Of a stretch of 64,000 bases of DNA, positions 53,507 through 61,354 are shown piece after piece. The position numbers and the translations under genes were made by a program. This stretch comes from Erythrobacter sp. (lineage in GTDB: Bacteria; Pseudomonadota; Alphaproteobacteria; Sphingomonadales; Sphingomonadaceae): positions 1-64,000 of the forward strand of contig JAHEAV010000017.1 of NCBI GenBank assembly GCA_024642565.1. Direction: 5' to 3'. Position 1 is the first letter of the stretch. Every line of letters starts with the position of its first letter. The notes under the pieces were generated by a model that was not told the origin of the DNA, ran no database searches, and saw nothing but the letters and a program-made list of their open reading frames with translations.

Positions 53507-54597
53507 TGTCCGAAGCACAACAATGTGAGATCGCTTGGTTTTCCGCGCTTTGCGACGACGATTACGAGTTCCTCGGCGTGCCTGACCCTTATCTCAAGTC
53601 GAGTTGGGAGCATTGCCGCAACATAGTGTTGAGAGCCGAAGAGGGCGGATTTGATAACATTCTACTGCCTTCAGGCTACGAGCTCGGCCTAGACACTACC
53701 GTATTTGCCGCGGCGGTGGCGACGCAAATCCAGCGGATCAAGTTACTGTGGGCGACACGCATTGGTGAGGACTGGCCACCACAGCTTGCTCGCCGCATCG
53801 CCACGCTCGACCGCATCCTCGGCCCCGACGCTCGCGGGACCGCCGGTCGACTCAACGTCAACATCATATCATCCGACATGCCTGGACAAAAGCTCGAAAG
53901 TGCTCCGCGTTACCGTCGCGCGACCGAGGTTATGAAGATCGTCCGCACTTTGTTAAACGGCCAGCACTTGAGCCACAAAGGCGAGTTCTACGACCTTGAA
54001 CTTGACCCTGCGCGTATTACCACAATCAGCGGCAAATGCCCTCCATTCTACTTTGGCGGCCTGAGCCACGAAGCTCGCGAATGCGCCGCCGAGGCTTGCG
54101 ACGTCTACCTGATGTGGCCTGACACGATGGATAAAGTCCGAGAGAACATCGCCGATCTTACCGAACGCGCTGCCAAGTATGGTCGGAAATTGAAGTTCGG
54201 ATATCGCGCCCACGTAATCGTACGCGAGACTGAAGAGGAGGCGCGTCAGTACGCTGATCACCTCCTGTCAAAGTTGGACGAAGAGGCCGGAAAGGCAATC
54301 CGAGAAAAGTCTCTTGATGCAAAGAACTACGGCGTCCAACGACAGTCCGAGCTGCGAGGAGCATCAGGTGGCGATGGCTTCGTCGAGGACAACCTATGGA
54401 CTGGAATCGGTCGCGCGCGTTCGGGCTGTGGGGCGGCAATTGTCGGCACACCAGACCAAGTGCTCGCGAAGCTGCGGGCTTATCAGGCCGAAGGAATCGA
54501 GGCGTTCATCCTTTCCGGCTATCCGCACATCAACGAGTGCGACATGTTCGCACGCCACGTTCTGCCGCATATTCAGCATGGACCACTCAACCTCTAA
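53506..54597 (+). CDS. smoC: SsuD-like flavin-dependent sulfonate monooxygenase (SmoC-like)
   Basis: The 363-residue luciferase-like protein aligns with alkanesulfonate monooxygenase SsuD over its length: ILLPSGYE, RRIATLDRI, PPFYFGGLS, FGYRAHVIVRET with Arg234 and His236, the late Arg in GRARSGCG and the C-terminal SGYPH. SsuD-type enzymes use FMNH2 and O2 to cleave C-S bonds, releasing sulfite and an aldehyde. With a sulfoquinovosidase and an AKR in the same operon, the substrate is most likely sulfoquinovose, giving 6-oxoglucose. No flavin reductase is in this operon; one lies two genes on, at 56463. GGGGAGAGGAG precedes the start. Confidence 0.85.
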   Translation: MSEAQQCEIAWFSALCDDDYEFLGVPDPYLKSSWEHCRNIVLRAEEGGFDNILLPSGYELGLDTTVFAAAVATQIQRIKLLWATRIGEDWPPQLARRIATLDRILGPDARGTAGRLNVNIISSDMPGQKLESAPRYRRATEVMKIVRTLLNGQHLSHKGEFYDLELDPARITTISGKCPPFYFGGLSHEARECAAEACDVYLMWPDTMDKVRENIADLTERAAKYGRKLKFGYRAHVIVRETEEEARQYADHLLSKLDEEAGKAIREKSLDAKNYGVQRQSELRGASGGDGFVEDNLWTGIGRARSGCGAAIVGTPDQVLAKLRAYQAEGIEAFILSGYPHINECDMFARHVLPHIQHGPLNL

Positions 54598-54936
54598 GCC
54601 AGTGACGCAGCCGAGCGGTCTTAACCTTGCGCAATAGACCAGTTGTCGCTTTCTGACGACTATCGCAATAATCGGATCTCTCGTTTTTGGTGGGTCCTGC
54701 AATGCAAGGGCTGAAGTTGCGCTGAAGGTCATTTTGCCAGCGGTACACTGGTTGTGCCAGCTCGCCAGATTGTTCGACCTTGTCCGGTTTTTCCGGCTTC
54801 AAGAAATTACTTGCGCCGCTTGGTCGCTTTGGCTTAGTGCGGAAGGTATGACACCGCAGGACATAATGCAAGCGGTTGAGCCGCACCGCTCCGCTATTTG
54901 GCGAAGGTGCAGATTCATGCCAAACGGCGATCCGAC
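54598..54936. other. Non-coding stretch between the two sulfoquinovose operons
   Basis: These 339 bases hold operator copy 3 (54848-54864). The first 200 bases are relatively T-rich with no coding pattern I can support, no clear terminator and no recognised RNA. Part could be a remnant left by rearrangement. Confidence 0.5.
54848..54864 (-). promoter_or_regulatory. Putative LacI-family operator, copy 3 (glpD operon)
   Basis: Read on the minus strand it is ATGTCCTGCGGTGTCAT, the same 14 fixed bases as copies 1 and 2. It lies 72 bases before the glpD start. CATAAT overlaps its end on the plus strand and could serve as a weak -10 box. Confidence 0.8.
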
Positions 54937-56466
54937 ATGAACGCCAGTCCTTCCCCAAGCCACCAATCGGATACTTACGATTTGATCGTGGTGGGCGGCG
55001 GGGTGAACGGGGCCGGCGTGGCGCGCGATGCTGCCGGTCGCGGCGCCAAGGTATTGTTGCTTGAAAAAGGCGACCTGGCGCAGGGCACTTCCTCTGCATC
55101 AACCAAGCTTATCCATGGCGGCCTGCGGTACCTTGAACATTACGAGTTCGCTTTGGTGCGTGAAGCTCTGGCCGAGCGGGAGACATTGTGGCGCATTGCC
55201 CCGCATATCATCTGGCCGCTGCGTTTCATTTTGCCTTATCGCAAAGGTTTACGACCCCGTTGGATGCTGCGCCTTGGCTTGTTCCTGTATGACCATATCG
55301 GCGGACGTATCAAACTGCCGGCCACAAAATCCGTCGATTTGCGCAAGCACCCGGCCGGCAAACCGCTCAAACCATTCCTCACCAAGGGTTTCGAATATTC
55401 CGATGGCTGGGTCGATGATGCGCGTTTGGTAATATTGAACGCGCGTGATGCCGCCAATCGAGGGGCCGATATCCGGACAAGGATGGAAGTCAGGCGATTG
55501 GCCCGAGACGAAGCCGGCTGGACTGTCTCCGCATTGGATGCATTTGGAACCATGCATCACTTCAGCAGTCGCTGCGTGGTCAATGCCGCTGGTCCATCCG
55601 TACTGGATGTACTTGGCCGGTCTGAAACGGCGACCAAGCGAAAAATGCGTTTGGTGCGGGGTTCGCATATCGTTGTGAGGCGGCTGTTCGAACATCCTTT
55701 TGCCTATTTCTTCCAGTTGCCCGACGGCCGGATTTTCTTTGCCATTCCTTACGAGCGGGACTTTACCCTGATCGGCACCACGGATCAGGACCATCACGGA
55801 AGCGTGTTTGAAGCCCGCGCCAGTCAGGAAGAAATCGCCTATCTCTGCGAAGGTGCCGGCCAGTATTTCGAACACCCGATCACGCCAGCCGATGTGGTTT
55901 GGAGCTATTCGGGTGTACGGCCCTTGCTCGACGACGGGTCGGGCCGCCCCGAAGCCGCAACGCGCGGCTATGAGTTTGAGCTGGATTATGGCGAGACTGG
56001 CCATCCCATGCTGTCCATACTGGGCGGCAAGATCACCAGTTACCGCCATGTTGCCGAAGCCGTCGTGGATAAGCTTGCGCCATTATGCCCCGGGATCGCC
56101 GGTGGGCATTGGACAGGTTCGGCGCCCCTTCCTGGCGGTGATTTCCCCATGGATGGCGCCGACCAGTTACGTGCCGATTATGCTGGCCGATATTCCTTCC
56201 TATCCACGGATGAGATCGACAGAATCGTAAAAGCCTATGGTACCGATGCCCGGCTCTGGCTGGGTGCGGCGCAGTCCCGACGCGATCTGGGTGCCGATTT
56301 CGGCCACGGATTAAGTCAGTCCGAAGTCGATTATCTGGTGTCCCGCGAATGGGCGCAGACGGCAGATGACATATTATGGCGGCGCAGCAAATTGGGCCTC
56401 CATTTCAAAGCGGAGCAGGTTTCTGCGCTGCAAGATTACCTCGAGCAGAAGGTGTTTACCGCATGA
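54937..56466 (+). CDS. glpD: Glycerol-3-phosphate dehydrogenase (aerobic, FAD)
   Basis: GlpD oxidises sn-glycerol 3-phosphate to dihydroxyacetone phosphate and passes electrons to quinone at the inner membrane. The 509-residue protein has the FAD motif VVGGGVNGAGVARDAAGRG (about 18-36), the signature SSASTKLIHGGLRYLEHYEFALVREAL (read in pieces) and WVDDARLVILNARDA. The ATG at 54937 starts just before the FAD fold. An operator copy lies upstream, and the gene is the head of a four-gene coupled operon. This fits disposal of glycerol freed from sulfoquinovosyl glycerol; glpK itself is at 8311. Confidence 0.95.
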   Translation: MNASPSPSHQSDTYDLIVVGGGVNGAGVARDAAGRGAKVLLLEKGDLAQGTSSASTKLIHGGLRYLEHYEFALVREALAERETLWRIAPHIIWPLRFILPYRKGLRPRWMLRLGLFLYDHIGGRIKLPATKSVDLRKHPAGKPLKPFLTKGFEYSDGWVDDARLVILNARDAANRGADIRTRMEVRRLARDEAGWTVSALDAFGTMHHFSSRCVVNAAGPSVLDVLGRSETATKRKMRLVRGSHIVVRRLFEHPFAYFFQLPDGRIFFAIPYERDFTLIGTTDQDHHGSVFEARASQEEIAYLCEGAGQYFEHPITPADVVWSYSGVRPLLDDGSGRPEAATRGYEFELDYGETGHPMLSILGGKITSYRHVAEAVVDKLAPLCPGIAGGHWTGSAPLPGGDFPMDGADQLRADYAGRYSFLSTDEIDRIVKAYGTDARLWLGAAQSRRDLGADFGHGLSQSEVDYLVSREWAQTADDILWRRSKLGLHFKAEQVSALQDYLEQKVFTA

Positions 56467-57017
56467 CCCGTATCGTAGCCCTTGGCGGTACGCCCCGCCC
56501 CGGATCCTCGACCGAGAAAGTTCTCGCCGTTGCTGCGCGCGCCGCGGAAGCGCAGGGGGCGAGCATCACCTATTTTGACGGAGCGTATATGAGCTCTCTC
56601 CCTTTCTATGGGGGCCCCGGACATAGCAAGGAAGCGGGCCTCGAAATGGTCAATGCGTTGCGGGAAGCCGATGGAATTCTGATTGCCTCCCCCGGATATC
56701 ACGGCAGCATTTCAGGACTGGTCAAGAATGCTCTCGACTATATTGAAGATCTTTCGACCGACGATCGCCCCTATTTGCATGGCCGCCCTGTCGGTCTCAT
56801 CGCAACTTCGTTCGGGCATCAGGCCGCAATGAGCACATTGTTGACGCTGCGCAGTATCACTCATGCCTTGCGCGGATGGCCGACGCCGATTGGCGCAGCC
56901 ATTCGTACGACCCAGGAAACCTTTGACGAAAATGGCGAGATTCGCGACGCGGGCGCCCGCATCCAACTAGAGCTTGTAGGGCAACAAGTGCTAAGCATGG
57001 CCGGGAAGTTCCAATGA
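56463..57017 (+). CDS. NADPH-dependent FMN reductase family protein
   Basis: The 184-residue flavodoxin-fold protein has the phosphate loop GGTPRPGSSTEK near the N-terminus and ASPGYHGSISGLVKNALDYIE, the marks of the PF03358 family that includes SsuE, MsuE and quinone reductases. The start overlaps the glpD stop (ATGA). In a regulon with an SsuD-like monooxygenase that lacks its own reductase, supply of FMNH2 is the natural role, but a quinone reductase is also possible. Its own end overlaps the RibB-like gene by 4 bases. Confidence 0.8.
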   Translation: MTRIVALGGTPRPGSSTEKVLAVAARAAEAQGASITYFDGAYMSSLPFYGGPGHSKEAGLEMVNALREADGILIASPGYHGSISGLVKNALDYIEDLSTDDRPYLHGRPVGLIATSFGHQAAMSTLLTLRSITHALRGWPTPIGAAIRTTQETFDENGEIRDAGARIQLELVGQQVLSMAGKFQ

Positions 57018-57625
57018 GTAGCGCCGCCAACCAAGACACTTCCTATGACGGGATCAGCGCACATCTGACGCAGGGGGGGATTGTGATCCTGGCCGGCGAT
57101 GCGTTGCGCGATGGCGACCTCGATTTTGCCATGGCGGCCAGCAAGGTTACCCCGCAGGCGATTAACTTCATGGCACGATATGGCCGCGGATTGATCTGTT
57201 TAGGCCTTACTCGGGAACGCGCATGGGAGTTGGGCATCACGGCGCAGGGCAGCGACAAGACTGGTGATAGCGGCCGCCCATTTGGCGTCTCGATCGAAGC
57301 CAGACACGGCGTCGACACTGGAATTTCCGCGCATGACCGGGCGCATACCATTGCTGTTGCAATGGCCCCCGATGCGCGCCCAGCCGACCTTGTCAGCCCC
57401 GGCCATGTTTTTCCTCTGATCGCCAATCCAGGCGGTATCGCAGCTCGTAAATCAACGCTCGAGGCCGGAATTGCCCTGTGCCGCAAATTGGGCCTCGGTG
57501 ATGGCGTTGTCCTGTGCGCGATCATGCGCGACGATGGGACAATGGCACGCGTCGCAGATATGCATGAATTTGCGCGCGAGCATGCGACCCCAATCATCGA
57601 TATCAGCGCAATCACCGATGGCTGA
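57014..57625 (+). CDS. RibB-like protein (3,4-dihydroxy-2-butanone 4-phosphate synthase family)
   Basis: The 203-residue protein follows RibB along its length: FMARYGRGLICLGLT, GVDTGISAHDRAHTI, PGHVFPLIANPGGI, STLEAG (Glu150), DDGTMAR and the His131 of PGHVF. However, the N-terminal acidic loop, normally DxExRExEGD, is shortened to DALRDGD (29-35). It loses the Arg-Glu-x-Glu part that binds magnesium and substrate in known enzymes. It may be a low-activity paralogue, or work differently. Since riboflavin precursors feed FMN, its place between a flavin reductase and a sulfite exporter may be meaningful. Overlaps on both sides show coupling. Confidence 0.72.
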   Translation: MSSAANQDTSYDGISAHLTQGGIVILAGDALRDGDLDFAMAASKVTPQAINFMARYGRGLICLGLTRERAWELGITAQGSDKTGDSGRPFGVSIEARHGVDTGISAHDRAHTIAVAMAPDARPADLVSPGHVFPLIANPGGIAARKSTLEAGIALCRKLGLGDGVVLCAIMRDDGTMARVADMHEFAREHATPIIDISAITDG

Positions 57626-58691
57626 CCGCCCTGCCCCCCCGCCGATAGGCGCTGATCTCTATGGTGAACTCTATCTGGCTGACGCCATGGGCGGGACGCA
57701 GCCTCGTTTGCAAATCGCCAGCTACCTCCCGGGCGTCGCTGTTGTGGCCATTGCGGCGGCGGCGGCGACATGGCTGTCGGAACATTACGGCCTGCCAGTA
57801 ATCCTTGCCGGTCTTCTGATCGGTCTTTCGCTCAATTTTATCTCGGCCGATGTTCGAGTGACACCGGGCTTCGATCTTTGTAGCACCGGCTTCCTGCGCT
57901 GGGGTATCGTATTGCTCGGCAGCCAGATCACCGCGATGCAAATTTCCGATCTGGGTCTCACCCCCTTTCTCGCGCTGGTTACGATCATGGCGCTGGTGAT
58001 CCTGTCCGGGGTCGTGGCCGCCCGGCTGTTCGGACAGTCGAAATATATCGGCCTGCTTGCTGGCGGAGCGACAGCCATCTGCGGTGCATCGGCGGCCCTC
58101 GCGATCTATGCCCTGATCGGCAAGGACCGTTTGGAACAGCATCGCTTTACGTTCACGCTGGTCGGCATCTCTCTGGCGAGCGCGCTGGCCATGTCATCCT
58201 ATCCGGTTTTGGCGCATCAGTTTCACTTCAGCGATCGGCAGGCAGGCTTCTTGATGGGCGCTGCCATTCATGATGTTGCGCAATCGTTGGGGGGCGGGTT
58301 CAGCTTCTCGCGCGGAGCGGGCGAAGTGGCCACAATCGTAAAGCTGACCCGTGTGGCGCTTCTTGCCCCGGTCGTGGCGCTGATCGGGCTGGCAGTCGGC
58401 AATGCGCAAGGTGCACGGCAGAGCGGATGGACCAAGCTGAAACTGCCCTGGTTCATCATCGCCTTTTTCGCTGTGGTGGCGCTGAATTCACTGATCGCTG
58501 TACCTGACGCGATCAAGGAATATGGTTTGATTGCCTCAAAAGGACTGCTGCTGTTTGCCGTGGTAGCCACAGCTATGCGATCACGCCTCGATGCCTTGCT
58601 GTCGGAAGGTTGGCGCGGGCTTGTGCCGGTTTTCGCGGCAACGATTGTATCCTTCTTCGCGTCATTCCTGTTCGCCTGGCAATTTCTCTAG
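57618..58691 (+). CDS. YeiH-family putative sulfate/sulfite exporter
   Basis: The 357-residue membrane protein has about ten helices. The family (PF03601) blocks GLPVILAGLLIGLSLNF, RWGIVLLGSQIT, LAGGATAICGASAALAI and GAAIHDVAQSLGGG are visible. Relatives in sulfonate-degrading bacteria are proposed to expel sulfite or sulfate. Release of sulfite by the SsuD-like monooxygenase would require such a pump, and the gene closes the glpD operon (8-base overlap with the RibB-like gene). Direction and ion are inferred. The 40-residue N-terminal lead is cytosolic. It converges on the cytochrome bd operon with overlapping ends. Confidence 0.85.
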   Translation: MADRPAPPPIGADLYGELYLADAMGGTQPRLQIASYLPGVAVVAIAAAAATWLSEHYGLPVILAGLLIGLSLNFISADVRVTPGFDLCSTGFLRWGIVLLGSQITAMQISDLGLTPFLALVTIMALVILSGVVAARLFGQSKYIGLLAGGATAICGASAALAIYALIGKDRLEQHRFTFTLVGISLASALAMSSYPVLAHQFHFSDRQAGFLMGAAIHDVAQSLGGGFSFSRGAGEVATIVKLTRVALLAPVVALIGLAVGNAQGARQSGWTKLKLPWFIIAFFAVVALNSLIAVPDAIKEYGLIASKGLLLFAVVATAMRSRLDALLSEGWRGLVPVFAATIVSFFASFLFAWQFL

Positions 58692-58813
58692 AGACCAAGC
58701 CAGTACCGGATAGTCAGCGCCACAAGACCCAGCCCAAGCACGCTGGCTGCCCATATGCCTGCCATCCAGCCGAGCCGCTGCCAAAGTGGTCCGTGTTCAC
58801 CAGGGTCCGGCAT
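58688..58813 (-). CDS. DUF2474 small subunit of cytochrome bd/CIO oxidase
   Basis: The 41-residue protein has a polar start (MPDPGEHGPLWQRLGW) and one membrane helix (WAASVLGLGLVALTIRYWLGL). This is the DUF2474 pattern: a CydX-like small protein encoded after CioAB-type oxidase genes. It shares one base with the cydB stop, so it is translated with it. Its last bases overlap the convergent exporter gene. Confidence 0.85.
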   Translation of the reverse strand: MPDPGEHGPLWQRLGWMAGIWAASVLGLGLVALTIRYWLGL

Positions 58814-59808
58814 CAATGGTATCCCTCGTGACCGACCTTTCCGCGAAACACCCAATAGGCCCATGCAGTGTAGGCCAGGATCAGGGGCAAGGTCAGGCCA
58901 ACACCAACCAGCATGAACATCTGGCTGCGCTCTGGTGCGGCAGCATCCCAGATGGTCACGGTATCGGGCACGACATAGGGCCACATAGAAACGCCCAGGC
59001 CTGCCATCCCGATCAGGAACAGGCATAGGGAAAGCCAGAACGGCGCAGCTTCCCGTTTCTTAAGCAGTGCGCGGAACAGGAAATAGGCGATAATTGCGGT
59101 CAGCAAAGGAACCTGACTGGCAAACATTATGCTTGGCATGGTGAACCACCGGGCGAAATAGGCTTGGTCGAGGAAGGGTGTGTAAAGGCTGACGGCGGCC
59201 AACAGCACCAGCGTAGCCACCGCTGAGCGCATGGCCAGTTTGCGAGCATGGCCCTGCGCATCGCCTTCAAGCTTCCACACCAGCCATGTCGAACCGAGCA
59301 AGGCATAGCCCGCCACCGTTCCCAGTCCGGTCAGCAACGTATAGGGCGTCAACCAATCAAACCAACTGCCGGCATAAGCCCGCTCAAATACCTTTATACC
59401 CTGCAATAACGCGCCAAGGATCATGCCTTGTGCCATGGCCGCGATGAGCGATCCGGCGGTAAAGGAAAGGTCCCACACAGCGCGGTGCGCCGGATCACGC
59501 CAGCGGAATTCGAAGGCCACGCCGCGGAAAACCAGGCCCAACAGCATGGCGATGACCAGAGGATAGGTCGCCGGCAAAATAATTGCATAGGCGAGCGGAA
59601 ATGCTGCGAACAAACCGCCGCCACCCAGTACCAGCCATGTTTCGTTTCCATCCCAAACCGGCGCGATCGAATTCATCGCCTGATCGCGCTCTTGCCCGAC
59701 CGCAAAGCTGGGAAAGAGGATGCCGATACCCAAATCGAAACCGTCCATCACCACATAGGCGAAAACGGCAAAGGCGATAATGAAGGCCCAGATTATGGTG
59801 AGGTCCAT
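58813..59808 (-). CDS. cydB: Cytochrome bd ubiquinol oxidase subunit II
   Basis: The 331-residue integral membrane protein pairs with CydA to reduce O2 to water from quinol. It has about eight helices and the family blocks VMDGFDLGIGILFP, IAPVWDGNETWLVLGGGGLFAAFPLAYA and FRGVAFEFRW. Those sequences, the DUF2474 partner and the CydA type suggest the cyanide-insensitive (CioB) branch. It starts on the last base of cydA (TAATG). Confidence 0.94.
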   Translation of the reverse strand: MDLTIIWAFIIAFAVFAYVVMDGFDLGIGILFPSFAVGQERDQAMNSIAPVWDGNETWLVLGGGGLFAAFPLAYAIILPATYPLVIAMLLGLVFRGVAFEFRWRDPAHRAVWDLSFTAGSLIAAMAQGMILGALLQGIKVFERAYAGSWFDWLTPYTLLTGLGTVAGYALLGSTWLVWKLEGDAQGHARKLAMRSAVATLVLLAAVSLYTPFLDQAYFARWFTMPSIMFASQVPLLTAIIAYFLFRALLKKREAAPFWLSLCLFLIGMAGLGVSMWPYVVPDTVTIWDAAAPERSQMFMLVGVGLTLPLILAYTAWAYWVFRGKVGHEGYH

Positions 59809-61241
59809 TATTCGTTACCCCCTTCCACATTTGCCTGCCCCGTCTTCTGATGCGGCCCGGGCGTGATTCCAGCCGTCCGGACCGGACCAGTCTCTGTCCG
59901 CCGAACCCCTTTTTCGCCCATATGCGGGGCGCCATTCATCAGTTTGAGAATGTACCAGGTGCCAACAGAGAAAACCGCGAAATAGACCACGACGAAGGCC
60001 AGCAACGAAGCGCCGACGGCCGGTGCGTCAAGCGGCGATGCAGCATCGGCCGTGCGGAGAAAACCATAGATCACATACGGCTGACGACCGACTTCGGTCG
60101 TGATCCAGCCTGCGATCACGGCAACGAACCCAGCCGGGGACAGGGCCAAAGCGGCACGGTGCAACCAGGCCCAATCAAACAACCGCCCGCGCCACCGTGC
60201 GACCAGGCTCCACAGGCCCAGACCAAACATGGCGAAGCCGATCCCCACCATTATCCGGAAGCTCCAGAAAATGATCCCTACCGGCGGACGGTCCTTGACT
60301 GGCACAGTATCCAGTCCGGATAGGGGTGCATCCCAATCATGTTTCAGGATCAGCGAAGATGCCTTTGGTATCTCGATCGCATAATCGACCCGCTGTGCAG
60401 CGCTGTTGGGAATGCCGAACAGGATCAGCGGCGCACCGTCGGGATGGCTCTGAAAATGCCCTTCCATCGCCATTACCTTGGCCGGCTGATGTTCCAGCGT
60501 ATTGAGGCCGTGCATGTCCCCTGCAAGAATCTGGATCGGGGCAACCAACGCCGCCATCCACATGGCCATCGAAAACATTTTGCGGGCATGGGAATTGGCC
60601 GCATCGCGCAGCAAGTGCCAGGCGCCCACACCGCCAACGACAAAGGCGGTGGTCAGATAGGCGGCGATGACTGTGTGGACGAGGCGGTACGGAAAACTGG
60701 GATTGAAGATGATCGCTGACCAACTCGGGCCCGGCAGAAACTGTCCGTTGGCACCCATTTCGAATCCCGTCGGTGTCTGCATCCAGCTGTTGACCGACAG
60801 AATCCAGAAAGCCGAAACAAAAGTGCCGAGTGCGACCATACAGGTGGCGGCAAAATGCAGCTTCGGCCCGACCTTGTTCATCCCGAACAGCATCACCCCG
60901 AGAAAGCCGGCCTCAAGAAAAAATGCCGTCAACACCTCATAGGCCATGAGCGGCCCGATTACCGGCCCTGCCTTGTCCGAGAAAACCGACCAGTTCGTGC
61001 CGAATTGATAGGACATGACGATGCCCGAAACCACGCCCATGGCAAAGGCGATCGCGAAAATCTTGAGCCAGTATTTGAACAGATCAAGATAGATCTGCTT
61101 GCCGGTTTTCAGCCATAACCCTTCCAGAACTGCAAGATAGCTTGCCAATCCGATGGAAAAAGACGGGAAGATGAAATGAAAGCTTACCGTGAATGCAAAC
61201 TGCATTCGGGCAAGCAGCAGGGCATCAAGATTGTCAAACAT
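59808..61241 (-). CDS. cydA: Cytochrome bd ubiquinol oxidase subunit I
   Basis: The 477-residue subunit carries the hemes and the quinol site. The N-terminal ARMQFAFTVSFHFIFPSFSIGL supplies the first heme-ligand His (near residue 22), LVHTVIAAY the second, and GWITTEVGRQPYVIYG is the signature of the short-Q-loop, cyanide-insensitive type (CioA). ATG 61241 is preferred to a TTG three codons upstream. It is the first gene of a cydA-cydB-DUF2474 operon. Such oxidases work at low O2 or under sulfide/cyanide stress; a link to sulfite made by the neighbouring operon is only a thought. Confidence 0.94.
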   Translation of the reverse strand: MFDNLDALLLARMQFAFTVSFHFIFPSFSIGLASYLAVLEGLWLKTGKQIYLDLFKYWLKIFAIAFAMGVVSGIVMSYQFGTNWSVFSDKAGPVIGPLMAYEVLTAFFLEAGFLGVMLFGMNKVGPKLHFAATCMVALGTFVSAFWILSVNSWMQTPTGFEMGANGQFLPGPSWSAIIFNPSFPYRLVHTVIAAYLTTAFVVGGVGAWHLLRDAANSHARKMFSMAMWMAALVAPIQILAGDMHGLNTLEHQPAKVMAMEGHFQSHPDGAPLILFGIPNSAAQRVDYAIEIPKASSLILKHDWDAPLSGLDTVPVKDRPPVGIIFWSFRIMVGIGFAMFGLGLWSLVARWRGRLFDWAWLHRAALALSPAGFVAVIAGWITTEVGRQPYVIYGFLRTADAASPLDAPAVGASLLAFVVVYFAVFSVGTWYILKLMNGAPHMGEKGVRRTETGPVRTAGITPGPHQKTGQANVEGGNE

Positions 61242-61354
61242 TGATTGCAACTACACCCCGCAGAGCCGGCCGCAAAATGGCATTCTTGCGGCCTGCCTTG
61301 CAAAAAATTCAACTCTCTGCCGAAGGCGTTCGGGGTAAGGCAGGCCCTAACTGG

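Noticed and set aside
54734-54940. A 68-codon plus-strand frame between the two operons, considered as a small protein
   Set aside because: It contains the operator sequence, lacks a ribosome site and has no family resemblance.
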